Shown piece by piece: positions 35,780 through 46,434 of a stretch of DNA of 64,000 nucleotides. The position numbers and the translations under genes were made by a program. Position 1 is the first letter of the stretch; each line of letters begins with the position of its first letter. The notes below the pieces were generated by a model. That model ran no database searches and had not been told where the DNA came from. It worked only from the letters and a program-made list of their open reading frames with translations. Source of the DNA: Omphalotus guepiniiformis (Eukaryota > Basidiomycota > Agaricomycetes > Agaricales > Omphalotaceae); assembly GCA_028554645.1 (NCBI GenBank), contig JAQOOI010000070.1, forward strand, positions 1,302,001 to 1,366,000, given 5' to 3'.

Positions 35780-36243
35780 TCATATCCTGCCCTTTCTCTC
35801 TAATTCCTTTTCCTCCTCCGCCTTAATCTCGGCATCAACTTTCGCACCTTTCGAAGGCTCATTTCCGTGCATACGTGCGGGCTTAAGAGGGTCTTCAATG
35901 GTATTCTTCTGCTTGTTGCTGGTATTATCAACTTCATCTGCCTCCGCTGCGGCAAGACGGTTGGATAGACTTCTCTGGTCCCTACTCACATATTCTTCAT
36001 TGGTACGGTCCAGAAATGAAACGTATAGTATAAGCGAGGACTTACTTGGAATCAGTCTCGCTATGCGCGTTTTCATTCCCCTCATGAAATCTCGGTTTTT
36101 GATCTGCTCCAGGTGCTGCCCTAGATAATGAGATGAGACGCTTAGGAACATCACATTCACACAGGACCCATGAACGTTTACCGCTGCTCATTAGCTTGGT
36201 AAATCTGCGAGTTTCCGGCGTTTGATTGCATGCTTCCAGACAT
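35780..36243 (-). CDS. Small acidic hydrophilic protein, unknown function
   Basis: Exons 36182-36243, 36046-36120 and 35780-35981 join in consistent phase to give 112 aa, starting MSGSMQSNAGNSQIYQANEQ. The C-terminal half is highly charged: SNRLAAAEADEVDNTSNKQK, then KPARMHGNEPSKGAKVDAEI and a Lys/Glu-rich end. It has no signal peptide, cysteine or hydrophobic segment and is probably disordered, resembling small hydrophilic stress-type proteins in composition only. The well-behaved introns and three-exon coherence make it a credible gene. I do not recognise a domain. Confidence 0.72.
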
Positions 36244-36571
36244 GTCGATTAGGAATAAAGAGAATTGAACTTTGACAATAAAAGGCTGTGGAGATCGAAT
36301 ACGTGCAGCTAGATTTGGACCGCTATATATACGTTTTCGCGTCTGAATCATGACGTTTGAAACTGCCCCTAGCTCCTACAAAGCTCCTCCAAGAAAACAT
36401 TCGGCGGGGTTGGTTGACAAATAAGGAAATACGTCAGCGTCTGCAATGACGTATGTATATGACGCCAGAAATTTGACGCCAGAAATTTCCAGCGAAAAAC
36501 TTTTTGCTTTTCTATTTGAGGTCAACACGACAAGTACATGATATAGTAGTACACACATCGAGAGCAACAAT
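36244..36571. other. Intergenic
   Basis: About 330 bp between two minus-strand genes. It contains a direct repeat GACGCCAGAAATTT at about 36460-36473 and 36475-36488, just downstream of SOD2. No gene is visible. Confidence 0.55.
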
Positions 36572-37564
36572 TTACTGCGCCTCGAGGAAACGCTTCTCAG
36601 CTTCTTTGAAGTTAATGACATTCCAGATCGCGTTGAGGTACTACACATGTTAGTCAGTATATATACATCATCGCATTTAACGTGAAACTTACATCGGGCT
36701 TCACGTTCTTGTACTGCAGATAGAAGGCCTGTAAAATATGCGTGCGTTGTGAGAACTTGTCAAAGCGGAACAGATAGTTGAAGACGAACGTGTTCCCAGA
36801 TGTCAACACCAATAATGGGAGTGTGCGCTACGTTACGAAAGTTAGTTCCATTTCGTACTACTAAAGACAGGCCACACTCACTGAGTAAGGGATCTTGGTT
36901 GGCGGTGGTGACAATTTCGAGCTTCTTCGTCGTAGAGTTGTAGCCCTAGGAGAAGATACATCCGTCAGGAAGAGCTTGACGCGAAGGAATAAGATACACA
37001 CAAGCCAGCCCCATCCACTACCTTGAATCGCAGCAGTCTTCGCATTGAACGACTTGATAAACCCATCAACAGAGCCAAAGTCGCGTACGATAGCCTCCTT
37101 GAGAGCACCATCGGAAAGCTTGCCGCCGTTTTCGCTAGCAGGTGCTAGGTTCTTCCAGAACAAGGAGTGGTTGATGTGACCTACGTCAAAATATTAGTTC
37201 GACTCAAACAAACCAACTCGGTTCGGGAACTCACCACCACCGTTGAACTTGAGCGCATTTTGCAGCGCAATTCGTTCTTTCGTGGAAGGCGCCTTGGCGT
37301 ACGATTCCTCGGCGGCATTGAGCCCATTAACGTACGTCTGATGGTGCTTTTGGTGATGAAGTTTCATGATTTCCTCCGAAATATGAGGTTCGAGTGCCTA
37401 ACTAGAATATCAGTACGGATGTAAAACACAAGTACTTCTAGAAATTTCGTTACATTGTAAGCGTAGGGAAGCTCAGGGAGAGTGTGTAATGAAGCAGCAA
37501 AGCTAGGTGCTGCGAAAGTGCGAGCAAATGAAGGTCGCAATGCTGTTCGGGCAAGTGAGAACAT
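36572..37564 (-). CDS. SOD2: Mitochondrial manganese superoxide dismutase
   Basis: Converts superoxide to peroxide and oxygen in the mitochondrial matrix. Seven exons, 37454-37564, 37235-37397, 37002-37180, 36882-36945, 36790-36827, 36693-36728 and 36572-36640, give 219 aa. The N-terminus [20 protein letters not shown] is a targeting peptide and the mature enzyme starts near [15 protein letters not shown]. Metal ligands are visible: the first His in [17 protein letters not shown], His in [10 protein letters not shown], and Asp and His in [17 protein letters not shown] carries the Gln typical of Mn enzymes. Length and all motifs are complete, so I expect it to be functional. It is divergent from the F-box gene. 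Confidence 0.95.
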
Positions 37565-38000
37565 GGTGTGAAGTGAGGAGGAAAGATGAATAATTCTGTA
37601 CCGTTTATTAGTTAATGCCGGCATGATGCCGGCCGGCCAAAGCGCCGCATCTGCCCGATCATCACGTGAAGAGAGCCTGACTCATCGGCTCTTACTCCCA
37701 CACTCAACACCACAAAACGCCCTTCAACGTTGCCTCAATGAGGCTCTGCAGCAAGATGCGGATGTGGTGATAACAACAAGAATAGGTTCAGTACGTTACA
37801 CGGGAAGAACCTATGTTGCGTGTAACCTTTATCTCTTGCATCGGAGATGGTCATGCTACTAGGGGGTGCCTTATAGGTACCGTGAACCCGTCATAAATGC
37901 GATCGTTCAAGACATCATATAATTGGCACATGTCGCTGATATATGGGCTTCTTAAACACGAGAACTACACTCTGAAGTTTGTCTTCTCTACAAGCTCAAG
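37565..38000. promoter_or_regulatory. Divergent promoter region SOD2 / F-box gene
   Basis: 436 bp separate the two diverging start codons. It contains a GC-rich palindromic patch near 37619-37640 (GCCGGCATGATGCCGGCCGGC). No TATA box was identified with confidence. Confidence 0.45.
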
Positions 38001-40109
38001 ATGCTTGCAGCGAAGAAAAGTCTATCGCGTCGACTAAGTTCTTGTTCTGGTGTTCGAAGGATCTTGTCTTTGAAGAGAGATTCCTACCGAGGAGGACACA
38101 CTCCTCGTAGTAGATGGTCGCTTCTAGAGACGCTCTCGATGGAAATTGTACTGGAAATCTCGGCGCATATGCCAGTCGTTTCGGACTTGCTCCATCTATG
38201 TATCACGGTGTGTAAAATCATGTCTTTCCATTCAGTAAACTCTTTACTGACGCGACTTAACACCTTAGTCTCACCGAATGTTCACCTTAATGGCACCTCA
38301 TCTATACTCGAACGTCGAGCTCAAGACAAACAGACAATGTGATTCATGGCTCAGCTCCGTGCTGCAGCAAACGGGTTATTTACAGCATGTTCGCAGGCTT
38401 GTCGTTCATCCGAACAATTCCGAGTGGACGATACCTGAACGTCCAATTGATGAAGAAGTGGTGTCGAACATGATCGAGAAGCTGGCTCCGTATTTGAATT
38501 CCTTGCATACCTTTGTTTGGGATGGCTCTGAAATGCCCGTCGACTCCCTATGGCTTGCTTTGCGTACTTCGTGAGCTTTTTGGCTTCGCTCTACTTTGAA
38601 CACGTTGAATGATACTTGTGACTTGTATAGTTGTCCTGCCCTTAGGAATATCAGTATGACTGTCGGGTCCAAAGATGATATTCTTGATAGTCATGTAAGT
38701 TTGTTCGTTCCTTTACTGTGCAACAGATACTAATGAGGAATAGCTCTATGAATTCAGTGATCTCCGAAGTTTCTCCCTTGTTGTAAAGTGGCGTTCACTT
38801 TCCTGGCTTTGTGGTAAGAACCATTGCCCACGATCTTTAAACCCAATCTGCTAAACTGCGGTTCTACATAGACGGAAAACTGCATATTGAGCGGCTACCT
38901 AAAGAGCTCTGGACAATGCTCATCGAAAGATGTCCGAACCTTGAAGAACTTTCCTTGAGCGCGATCGCACCCTCTCCTCGTTTGTTCGACATCAAACATA
39001 TAGTCCACGGACGCTGGCCGCGGCTCAAACGTCTTACCCTCGGAGACTTGAGGTTATTACCCAAAACCAGCGACGCGAAAGTGCTTCAGAGTTTCGATCA
39101 AGACTTCAAAAACTTTTTCCTTGCTCATCCAGCACTGACCAGCGTGACTTTTCAACACGCAGGGGAGATTGGGAATTTTCCAGAATCATTGAGGATCTTA
39201 CCACGATCAGCACTTCCGTGCTTGCAGAGTTTCAGCGGTACTCTGAGATATGTCAGGTCGCTCCCAAGGCCACATATGATCCAGCATCTCTCGCTGACAT
39301 GCCTGCACTATTCTCTTTCTTCCATGCCTCGTCTTGTCAATGCACTAGCAACTCTCTCGTCACTGGCTTCTTTGAAAATATGGATTGATCTGTCGTTTGA
39401 TCCAGGTCGTCCAGACCACGAAAAGGTCTTCAGTAATCTATTATCGGCATGTTCACAGCTACTGCATTTGGAGCTTTTGTGCTTTACACAGCCTACGTTT
39501 CGCGTTGTGAGTGTGTTGCTTCGTTTTGTGATGTGTTCCCTTCGACTGATACAAATTCGCAACGAACGTTCCTAGGCTGAGTTCTCCAATGCACTGAGGA
39601 TGTGTCCCCGAATCAAGTCTTTCGTGCTCACAAAGGTCTATAGCTCTCATGATGCCAAAATGATCGACAGCGCCACGCAGATTATTCTCGACAATCCCAG
39701 CCTTGAGAAATACACATTAAGGTATTCTCAAGATTCCTGGCTTAGTACGAGAGGTATGCGACCGAAACAAGTTGGCACGTACGAGATTGTCTCTCCGTCT
39801 ACATCTCGGACCCTCGAGCAGCTTGATTTCGATAACGATGGCATCGAGAAAGCGAGTTTACATGATCCGGATCATGATCATGATCAACTACAAGACCGGC
39901 TGCTTTCGGTGTATGAGTGGGGTATGAAAGGGTCACGTAGAGGACGGAAGGTTTCACAAACGTATTTTCATCGAGTTAGTGGTGAAGGTGCGAGGCAGGG
40001 GCAGGCTATGAGTCTTGGGACTCGGAGATCTGGTACACTTGGCCGTGCGCGCACACGCACGAGTTGGAGCTTGAGTACGGATACGACTCATACGAGTGGG
40101 TGTCATTGA
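38001..40109 (+). CDS. F-box-like protein with leucine-rich repeats
   Basis: Likely substrate receptor of an SCF ubiquitin ligase. Exons 38001-38207, 38269-38570, 38631-38694, 38744-38813, 38872-39506 and 39576-40109 give about 600 aa with consistent phases. Residues about 38-70 (LLETLSMEIVLEISAHMPVV) resemble an F-box, followed by the long alpha/beta LRR-like region usual in basidiomycete F-box proteins, with segments such as LIERCPNLEELSLSAIAP and LTLGDLRLLP. The C-terminus is hydrophilic, with a DPDHDHDQ patch and an Arg/Thr/Ser tail. The exact substrate is unknown; such genes are numerous and divergent in mushrooms. Confidence 0.78.
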
Positions 40110-41428
40110 TGAAGTAGGAGGTGGAGTAGGAATTCGTGCTCAGCAGGCACGGGTACAGTTGGGGCGATTGGCTGAGTCTGCTGGCCGCTGGCGGTCTTTA
40201 CATTATCTTTACATTGGATCTAGCGACGGTACCGGTATGAAATGGAAATGATCGTTGTTCCTTTCAGAGGTGCTCTCTACGCGTGTTGATTCCAATTGTG
40301 CGGTCGTGTGAAAGGTGTGTCTCCCGCAGCGGTGAAGTCGTGGTGGTGGTATAGAGCTGAGTGGCCGAAGGATCTTTTCAAGGTTACTAGGGCGTTCGTG
40401 GGTATGATGACATCCAAGATGCACAGAGGAGGCACTGCGTCCGTTGTCTTGATAAGTACCGCAAGTGTACCGTTATGCGTTCTTGAATCTGCGGATTCAT
40501 TCATGTGACCGCGTCTCCGCGCCAGCTTCACACCGAAAATGTTGTGGTGGATACAATAAAGCGGCCTGAAATTCCGTTGTCAACTTTTCAAGCAGGAAGA
40601 GAGCAAAGTCGTGTTTTCATCAGTGATCGCCACGAACAACTTATGCTGATATATTATATCGGTATCGTGTACACCCCCGCCGCAGATTGAATCTTGAATC
40701 TTTGTTCGAATCCCTGAAGAAGTTGCAGGGACCAGGGGCCAGGGGCCTTGAACAGCCTTGAACTTCGAATATGGCATGGAAGAGTCAAGACCAGCCCTTT
40801 GGGGTATGTGCGTTCGATCGGATACATATCTGGTACAGTACGTCCTCGACGACTGCGGTCTGATGTTTTTCCTAAGTACCCAACCTCAGTCGCTATCTCG
40901 ACTGTTGGTAGCCATTCTCAGTGTATACAATGCTCGCACCGGCACCACATACATATGTAATTTGACCCGTCTGGGTGTGATTTTATGATTTGCAAGTGGG
41001 GTGTACTGTTAAGTTATAAGTATAGTATGATAGGGACGGGCATGGGTGGCCATTGCTAGGTGAGGATCTGAGTGTCACCCGTATATCGAAGCTCCTCCTG
41101 ATTCCAGGAGTCCTGAATTGCAGTTCTTCAAATGAGTAACTGAGTTGCTTATAAGGAGAAAAGGGGGGAGAACAAGAAAGAACAGGGTCCTGCAGTTGGC
41201 TCCAACATCATCAATCTCCACCCATTCTCCACACCCTGTTACCAGTGCCACAGCAGTATAAATACTTACTCCGTCTAATAAGTCGCGTGCCTTGAGTATT
41301 GCTTACTTGCTTTCTCTTCAACTCCTCACTTCGTCAGTTAAACGTTGAACGACAGTCGACTCGGAACCGAACGATTCAGCGAAAGATCACGCGCACGAGC
41401 CACAGGAATTCGAATCGAGAAGAAAACC
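40110..41428. other. Intergenic
   Basis: About 1.3 kb upstream of the gene at 41429. Overlapping frames at 40209-40531 on both strands lack support. A pyrimidine-rich leader and a TATA-like box precede the next gene. I see no repeat or RNA gene. Confidence 0.5.
41257..41264 (+). promoter_or_regulatory. TATA-like box
   Basis: TATAAATA lies 165 bp upstream of the ATG at 41429, a plausible distance given a CT-rich leader in between. Functional role is inferred. Confidence 0.5.
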
Positions 41429-42305
41429 ATGGGTCGTTGGACGCAATACGATGAGGTATGTAGCCACGCATACACAGTAGTTCCAACTGTAGAATGACTT
41501 TGGGGGCCTTACCACCTCGCAATCGCGAAGGATTCCACACGTTTACCAGAGGGTTTTGAAAGAATTGGATATGATGCTGATACGGGGAGATATACGTTTA
41601 GAGATAGAGATGGGGTGATTTATGAGTGTGAAGCGGAGTATGGTGAACTTGTACCTGTTTCGAGATCAAGTGAGTTTCGCTGGAACGCATCCATCTTACC
41701 CTCACCCACCCATGATCACTTCCATTGACTTCGTTATTGATTATCCTTTCTCTCTACGATTTCCAGGTCCTAGTCCTAGTAATCCTCCAAAATCACACCC
41801 AACTCGATCAACAAGCCTATACGCGCCTCGCCGTCCATCACCTTCGACTCAAACACACAGACGTGCCGGCACATCGTTGGAATTTACAGTGGGTATGAAA
41901 AAGGAGACGAAACCAGCGACTACGTTCCAGGATTTTTTACCACCGGGTAGTATAGCGACTTCCCCTTCTAGTTCTGATTCGAGTTCGAGTTCTTCGAGTC
42001 CTGGGTCGGGGTCAGGGTCAGGGTCACCGCGAAGTCGGTTTGTAGATGCTGCAAGAAAGACGGCGTTACCGAAGATGCAGGGTGTTGTTCATGCTTTGAG
42101 GAGATCTGCTACATCTACGAGAGGTCATGGTATGGGACTCGGAGGGAGGAAAGAGAAGGAGCTTGATGGGTATAGGAGAGATGGGTATGGAGATGGTGTT
42201 GCGTTGTTGAGAAGTCAGTCGACGGTTAGTAGGTCCACGGTTGGGTCAGATTCGGTTATGTCTGGTGTGACTCTGAGTTTTGGGAAGGAAAAGAAAAGAT
42301 TTTAG
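41429..42305 (+). CDS. Hypothetical protein with conserved N-terminus and Ser-rich body
   Basis: Exons 41429-41455, 41531-41669 and 41767-42305 give 234 aa with consistent phases. The N-terminus MGRWTQYDEDSTRLPEGFER followed by IGYDADTGRYTFRDRDG reads like a small conserved module found at the start of basidiomycete proteins, although I cannot name it securely. The rest is Ser/Pro/Gly-rich (SSSDSSSSSSSPGSGSGSGS) with basic patches and is probably disordered. No signal peptide or membrane segment. The first exon encodes only nine residues. Function is unknown. Confidence 0.7.
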
Positions 42306-42751
42306 GAGGAGGTGTGGCTCGTATGGATTTTGTTTGTGCTGCCTCCTGATTTTTCCTTGACTGTATGTATGTATGAATAGTGTCTGCTCAGTGCTACGCT
42401 TTGTTCGCTAGGTTTTGCTCATCGGTAGGAATTTGAACTGTAATATAACGATCTATAGAATTAACGAGAAAGGGTAGCGCAGGGCGCTCTTATTCAAAAC
42501 AAGTAATATTCAGGAGTCTTCAGGGTAGACCGACTCGTAGGATGAACGATTAGTTGAGGTGTGAAATTTGCGTCGCCACTTTCGGTTGCAATGCGCGGTT
42601 GATCATTTCAAGGCGCATATCGAATACCAAACGTGTATAGCCAAACGTGTATAGTTCAACTCCGGGAGAAAACACAAACAACATCCGTTTCACAAATGTA
42701 CGTTTCAACCATAGTCTCCGTCACAAAGATACACCCGATGGAAGCAATAAT
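42306..42751. other. Intergenic, convergent 3' ends
   Basis: About 450 bp between convergent genes. A short direct repeat CCAAACGTGTATAG occurs near 42627-42656. No gene is visible. Confidence 0.5.
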
Positions 42752-43313
42752 TTAGAGCCCAAGATTGATGGGGCTGCATCCGACCGCGACCAATCCGTCT
42801 GCAAAAGCAAAAGTGATTAGTTTACGATCGTAGAAGCAAGGATCCAAGAAAGAAAGACGTACTGAAATTGTTCTCCTTGCAGCACACGGGTTGCGAAGCG
42901 CTATTTCATCCGAGTCAGTACGGGGTCGGTCGGCCAACGACGCAGAATAACGATCTGGGTTAAACAATACGCACCAATTGGTACCTCCAATGCCTACGAC
43001 CGAAATGGGGTCACAAGTCAAACCTATACAATAGATGTTCGAGTTAGTAGGGCGATAACTTCGAGATTAATTAGATCGAACCTATAGGGACGTTCACATC
43101 CTGCACCGGGATATTGAGAACACCGAGGATACCAGCTACAGGGTCCTCAGATGCCTTCTGGACGGTCTGGCAACACTGGATAGGACCAGTCTTGCACTCG
43201 CTCGAGGATGCAGAAGTGTTACCACTGGCACCAGCAGCAGGGCTAGTAGTGGGGCTGGAGGCGACTAAGCCGATAAGAGCAGAGAGAACGAAGAGTTTGA
43301 GGTTGAACTGCAT
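42752..43313 (-). CDS. Class I hydrophobin
   Basis: Secreted amphipathic protein that coats hyphae and fruiting structures. Exons 43082-43313, 42975-43023, 42863-42900 and 42752-42798 give 121 aa. A signal peptide is clear ([20 protein letters not shown]), followed by a Ser/Thr/Ala/Gly linker. The eight cysteines fall in the hydrophobin pattern C-CC-C-C-CC-C: ECKTG, IQCCQT, LTCDP, TNCAS, VCCKE and VGCSP, with the C-terminus CSPINLGL typical of class I. All introns are needed to complete the pattern. Gene length is normal. It is divergent from the two-TM gene at 43875. Confidence 0.95.
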
Positions 43314-43874
43314 AGTGTGTGTTTTTTCAGAGAACTAGCTTGAACAATGCTGAGAGTGTGTTCGAGTGAAGAAAAACTGAAAGATCCAAGGCAGATTTTA
43401 TACTTGAGGAATGTTGAACGTTGAATGTTCATGTCGAGAAAAGTGGAGATTATTTTGTGGTTGAGTGCGGAGATATAGCAGCTTGTCGAAAGAAAAGAAT
43501 TGTTGAGATGACGGAGGAGAAGAAGAGAAATGGAGAGCAAGCGAAGTCGGGAGCAAATCGAGCGGTGTTGCGTTGAATTGAAAGTAGGCCTGGCATCATT
43601 TGACATGCAAAGTCGGTTGAAAGAATTATTTGAGACTCATCTTGGAAATCGTTGAGGCAAGTAAGTGTACCCTGAGCAGCGTGGTTGGCAGTGAGGTTGG
43701 CAATTCCCATTTCCCAGGCGTGAATTTCCAACGGACTCATACCCAATAATATACTTCCTTTCTTCCTTCCAAGTTCAACTTGTATCCTTTTCTTCATCTT
43801 CATACTCTTTTCTTCTAATGACTCTCAGTATAACGCTATAACGCTTCCAACGACATCAAACCACTAATACGATC
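43314..43874. other. Divergent intergenic region
   Basis: 560 bp between the diverging hydrophobin and two-TM genes; apart from the TATA box of the hydrophobin I see no defined site. Minus-strand open frames at 43265-43606 and 43450-43803 are unsupported. Confidence 0.5.
43397..43403 (-). promoter_or_regulatory. TATA box of the hydrophobin gene
   Basis: TATAAAA on the minus strand, 84 bp upstream of the hydrophobin ATG, is well placed for a strongly expressed secreted-protein gene. Confidence 0.6.
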
Positions 43875-44985
43875 ATGAATAAACTTTGGAAACCGAAGTC
43901 ACCTCCGAGTCCTTCGAAGAGTTCTGGCTCCAGTTCTAGTTACACCTCTCTGACAAGCCCAAACTGCCTTCTGAGCCCCGACTCCAACTCACGGAGCTCC
44001 TGTGACACGACCACCACAGGGACAGTTCAAAGTCATAGGTTCACAACTTCATCGCCTACTCATAGCTTCACCACTCATGCAAATGAAACCACCAGGAGCA
44101 TAGTAGCGACTACCACCAGATCATCCTCCCTCAGTAGTGGGCATCGAGCCGTCATCAGCACAGCGACGGCAGTGGGATCTTCAAGTTCGCCTTGGCGTAT
44201 GCCTTACAGTACCGGTTTTCTCCCTCGCTCAAGGGCCGAACAGTACTGGGCTGCACGTGCGTTGTCTGCGGAGACATTATTAGCCGCGAAGATGGAACAT
44301 TATAGGGATATCAGTTGTTTGAAGGTCGGGGAAGAAGAGAAGAGGAATGTGAGTTGATTCATCTATGATCGATTCTTGAAGTTGGTTTCTAATTGAAACT
44401 TTTGTATGGTTGAATGAATGCAGAGAGAGCTAGCTGCTTTGGCGAAGGCGAATGAAAAGAAGGTGACCAAGTTGGAGAAATTGGTTGTATGTCCCTCATC
44501 TTTCGTACTGCGACTTGTACTGATGCTATAAATCTCAGCTTGCCCTACTCACCATCTTCATCGTCTTCACCTGTGTGCTATTCGTCGCTTACACACAAAT
44601 TACATCCCGACGTGACACTCGCGGTAGATACGCGTACTCACACTTCACAATCCCGATACTATCGCCATTTGCATCTGTGGTAAGTCCCAATTTGGTGCGC
44701 TCGCTATCTACCCCTGCTCGTCTGCGTTCATGCTTGAACATGAAAAAGGGATTGAGGTCCTGGCGTTGTGCTCTTCACCCTTGATATCATCTTTGCGGAT
44801 GAACGATACTAATATGGACACAGGTCGAGCATGAAGTCTCAGTAATAGGAACGAAAACTATCACAGCTCTATGTGTCGTGCTTTCTGCTCTCGCCTATTT
44901 CGTATTCAGGCACTGGATCGGACGAGTGCAGTCCTCGGGGTCGGGGTCAGGATTGGCGTCGCAAGGGTGGTTCCGGACTGGATAG
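43875..44985 (+). CDS. Hypothetical two-transmembrane protein with Ser/Thr-rich N-terminus
   Basis: Exons 43875-44348, 44424-44486, 44539-44679 and 44824-44985 give 279 aa with consistent phases. The first 130 residues are Ser/Thr/Pro-rich. A short coiled coil follows (RELAALAKANEKKVTKLEKL). Then come a strong membrane helix, LALLTIFIVFTCVLFVAY, a polar loop, and a second helix around TALCVVLSALAYFVFRHWIG, with a Gly/Ser-rich end. It is probably an integral membrane protein with a long cytoplasmic N-terminus. I do not recognise the family. Confidence 0.72.
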
Positions 44986-45435
44986 ACCAAGCGGTTGAAT
45001 TTGACGGGTGGAATGGGAATCAACGAGACCTGAGCACTGAGCTTTGGATGGTGTTGTGCGACGAAGTGTGCACACTTGTACCTGTATTGCTTCTGTCGAT
45101 CTTAGGAAGTACACGGACCACCACACTCCCGCAATTACGCTGTGAAAACGCAAGCGAGACTGTTCACGGGCTACCTTACGGTGATGACCGCGGACAACCT
45201 TCCGAAGACAGCGTTTGACTAGTCTCTCAGTCGTGTGCAGGTACACCGCGTACACTTCTGTGCTAGCTTTTGATCTGGACAATGTGATGGGCGGAGGTAG
45301 TTTAGGACCTGGGGATGACAGTTTGGGTGTAAGTAGAAGACGTCGTGAATGGGGTTGATGGTGCTACAAATACTTATGCTGCGCTGGAAACGAGCGCGCG
45401 CGCGCGCGTAAACGTTGGTATCAAACTTGCACATC
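44986..45435. other. Intergenic with (GC)n run
   Basis: About 450 bp upstream of the first tRNA. An alternating GC tract of 15 nt lies at 45394-45408, about 28 bp before the tRNA. Such tracts can adopt Z-DNA; no function is claimed. The open frame at 44871-45218 is a shadow of the two-TM gene. Confidence 0.55.
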
Positions 45436-45538
45436 GGCCGACTAGCTCAGTTGGTTAGAGCGTCGTGCTAATATTCGTTGATGGTCTCTATAGGCTATTT
45501 GAACGCGAAGGTCTTGGGTTCAATCCCCACGTTGGCCA
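45436..45538 (+). tRNA. tRNA-Ile (anticodon AAU) with intron
   Basis: The 7-bp acceptor stem GGCCGAC/GTTGGCC, D-arm (GCTC...GAGC), anticodon stem TCGTG/CGCGA, loop CTAATAA and T-loop TTCAATC are all recognisable. A 29-nt intron at 45474-45502 interrupts the anticodon loop after position 37, the canonical site. Without it the RNA matches the intronless copy at 46023 apart from a G-to-A change in the T-loop. A T5 run at 45559-45563 can terminate Pol III. AAU (inosine-34) reads AUU, AUC and AUA. Confidence 0.93.
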
Positions 45539-46022
45539 ATAGTCCCTCCAGAAATTTGTTTTTCTCTTTCAACATGATCTGGGATGGTGGGCTTTGAGTT
45601 TGTGTCACTATTGAACATAAACTTTTTCTCTCTTTCAAATCCTAGATTCTTTATTTTTCAGTGTCATACCACATCCACAACTACGAATACATCCTGAACT
45701 ACAACGTGAAAAGCTAGCGAGAATGAGTGGAGAACGTTTCGGAAAGAGTCTAGGGAGGGCAGAAAGTGACCGCTTGGGTGTCGCAAGTCTTCGAAGCCGT
45801 AGCACCGTCGTTAAGCAAAAGCGTATGTATTGGGGTGGTTTGACTCTGCAGACGTGAATATGAGTGAGATAAGCCTTCAAGAACGAGTAGCTAGACACAC
45901 TGAAGTCGCTGTGGTACGCGTTGATTTCGAGAATATGAAAGTACAATCACGACAAGAGGGTTGTTGAGGGATCGAGGATTTCAATGCAGATATGACCTGA
46001 CCTTGAAACAACCACGTTGTCT
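45539..46022. other. Spacer between two tRNA genes
   Basis: 480 bp with no supported gene. The minus-strand frame at 45635-45946 (103 codons) lacks any motif. The spacer sequence is not duplicated, so the tRNA pair is not a simple recent tandem copy. Confidence 0.5.
45559..45563 (+). terminator. Pol III terminator of the first tRNA-Ile
   Basis: A run of five T on the coding strand 20 nt after the tRNA end. Confidence 0.6.
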
Positions 46023-46096
46023 GGCCGACTAGCTCAGTTGGTTAGAGCGTCGTGCTAATAACGCGAAGGTCTTGGGTTCGATCCCCACGTTGGCCA
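46023..46096 (+). tRNA. tRNA-Ile (anticodon AAU), intronless
   Basis: 74 nt including discriminator A. Acceptor stem, D-arm, anticodon stem and loop CTAATAA are identical to the upstream copy, but there is no intron. The T-loop is the standard TTCGATC. In both copies position 49 is T opposite C65, a mismatch at the base of the T-stem. Internal A and B boxes are intact and a T10 run follows. Confidence 0.95.
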
Positions 46097-46115
46097 TTGA
46101 CAGTACACACCGCGC

Positions 46116-46125
46116 TTTTTTTTTT
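46116..46125 (+). terminator. Pol III terminator of the second tRNA-Ile
   Basis: Ten consecutive T on the coding strand, 19 nt after the tRNA end, a strong Pol III stop. Confidence 0.75.
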
Positions 46126-46434
46126 ACCTCCTTCAATTGCGGGTTCTGTTTTTGCTCCATGACTTGCGCGCGAGGACGTTCGAGAGCAACTATAGGCGAA
46201 TTTGTTCGGTACTTACTTGTTAACACGGTCTCTGAGAATACCTACACATGTTGTATTCATCGGAAATCGCTCTCAGTATATGTAAAAAAAACTTTCATGT
46301 TAAGTACAGTATGATAGCACGTAGCGTTAGATATAGATAAAACAATAGATATTTTCCTCAGACCGTAACTCTCATCTGCCCGGTCAACCCTAAACGTTGA
46401 ACAACAACCAAATACACCTCGAACTTCTCCCATC
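46126..46434. other. Intergenic
   Basis: About 310 bp between the tRNA terminator and the stop codon of the BAH gene. AT-rich; presumed 3' UTR. No gene is visible. Confidence 0.5.

Noticed and set aside
44871..45218. 115-codon plus-strand frame
   Set aside because: Different frame over the last exon of the two-TM gene, whose own frame continues the membrane helix and stops at 44985.
46029..46226. 65-codon minus-strand frame ending over the second tRNA
   Set aside because: The conserved-looking end is the reverse complement of the tRNA gene, a known false protein hit.
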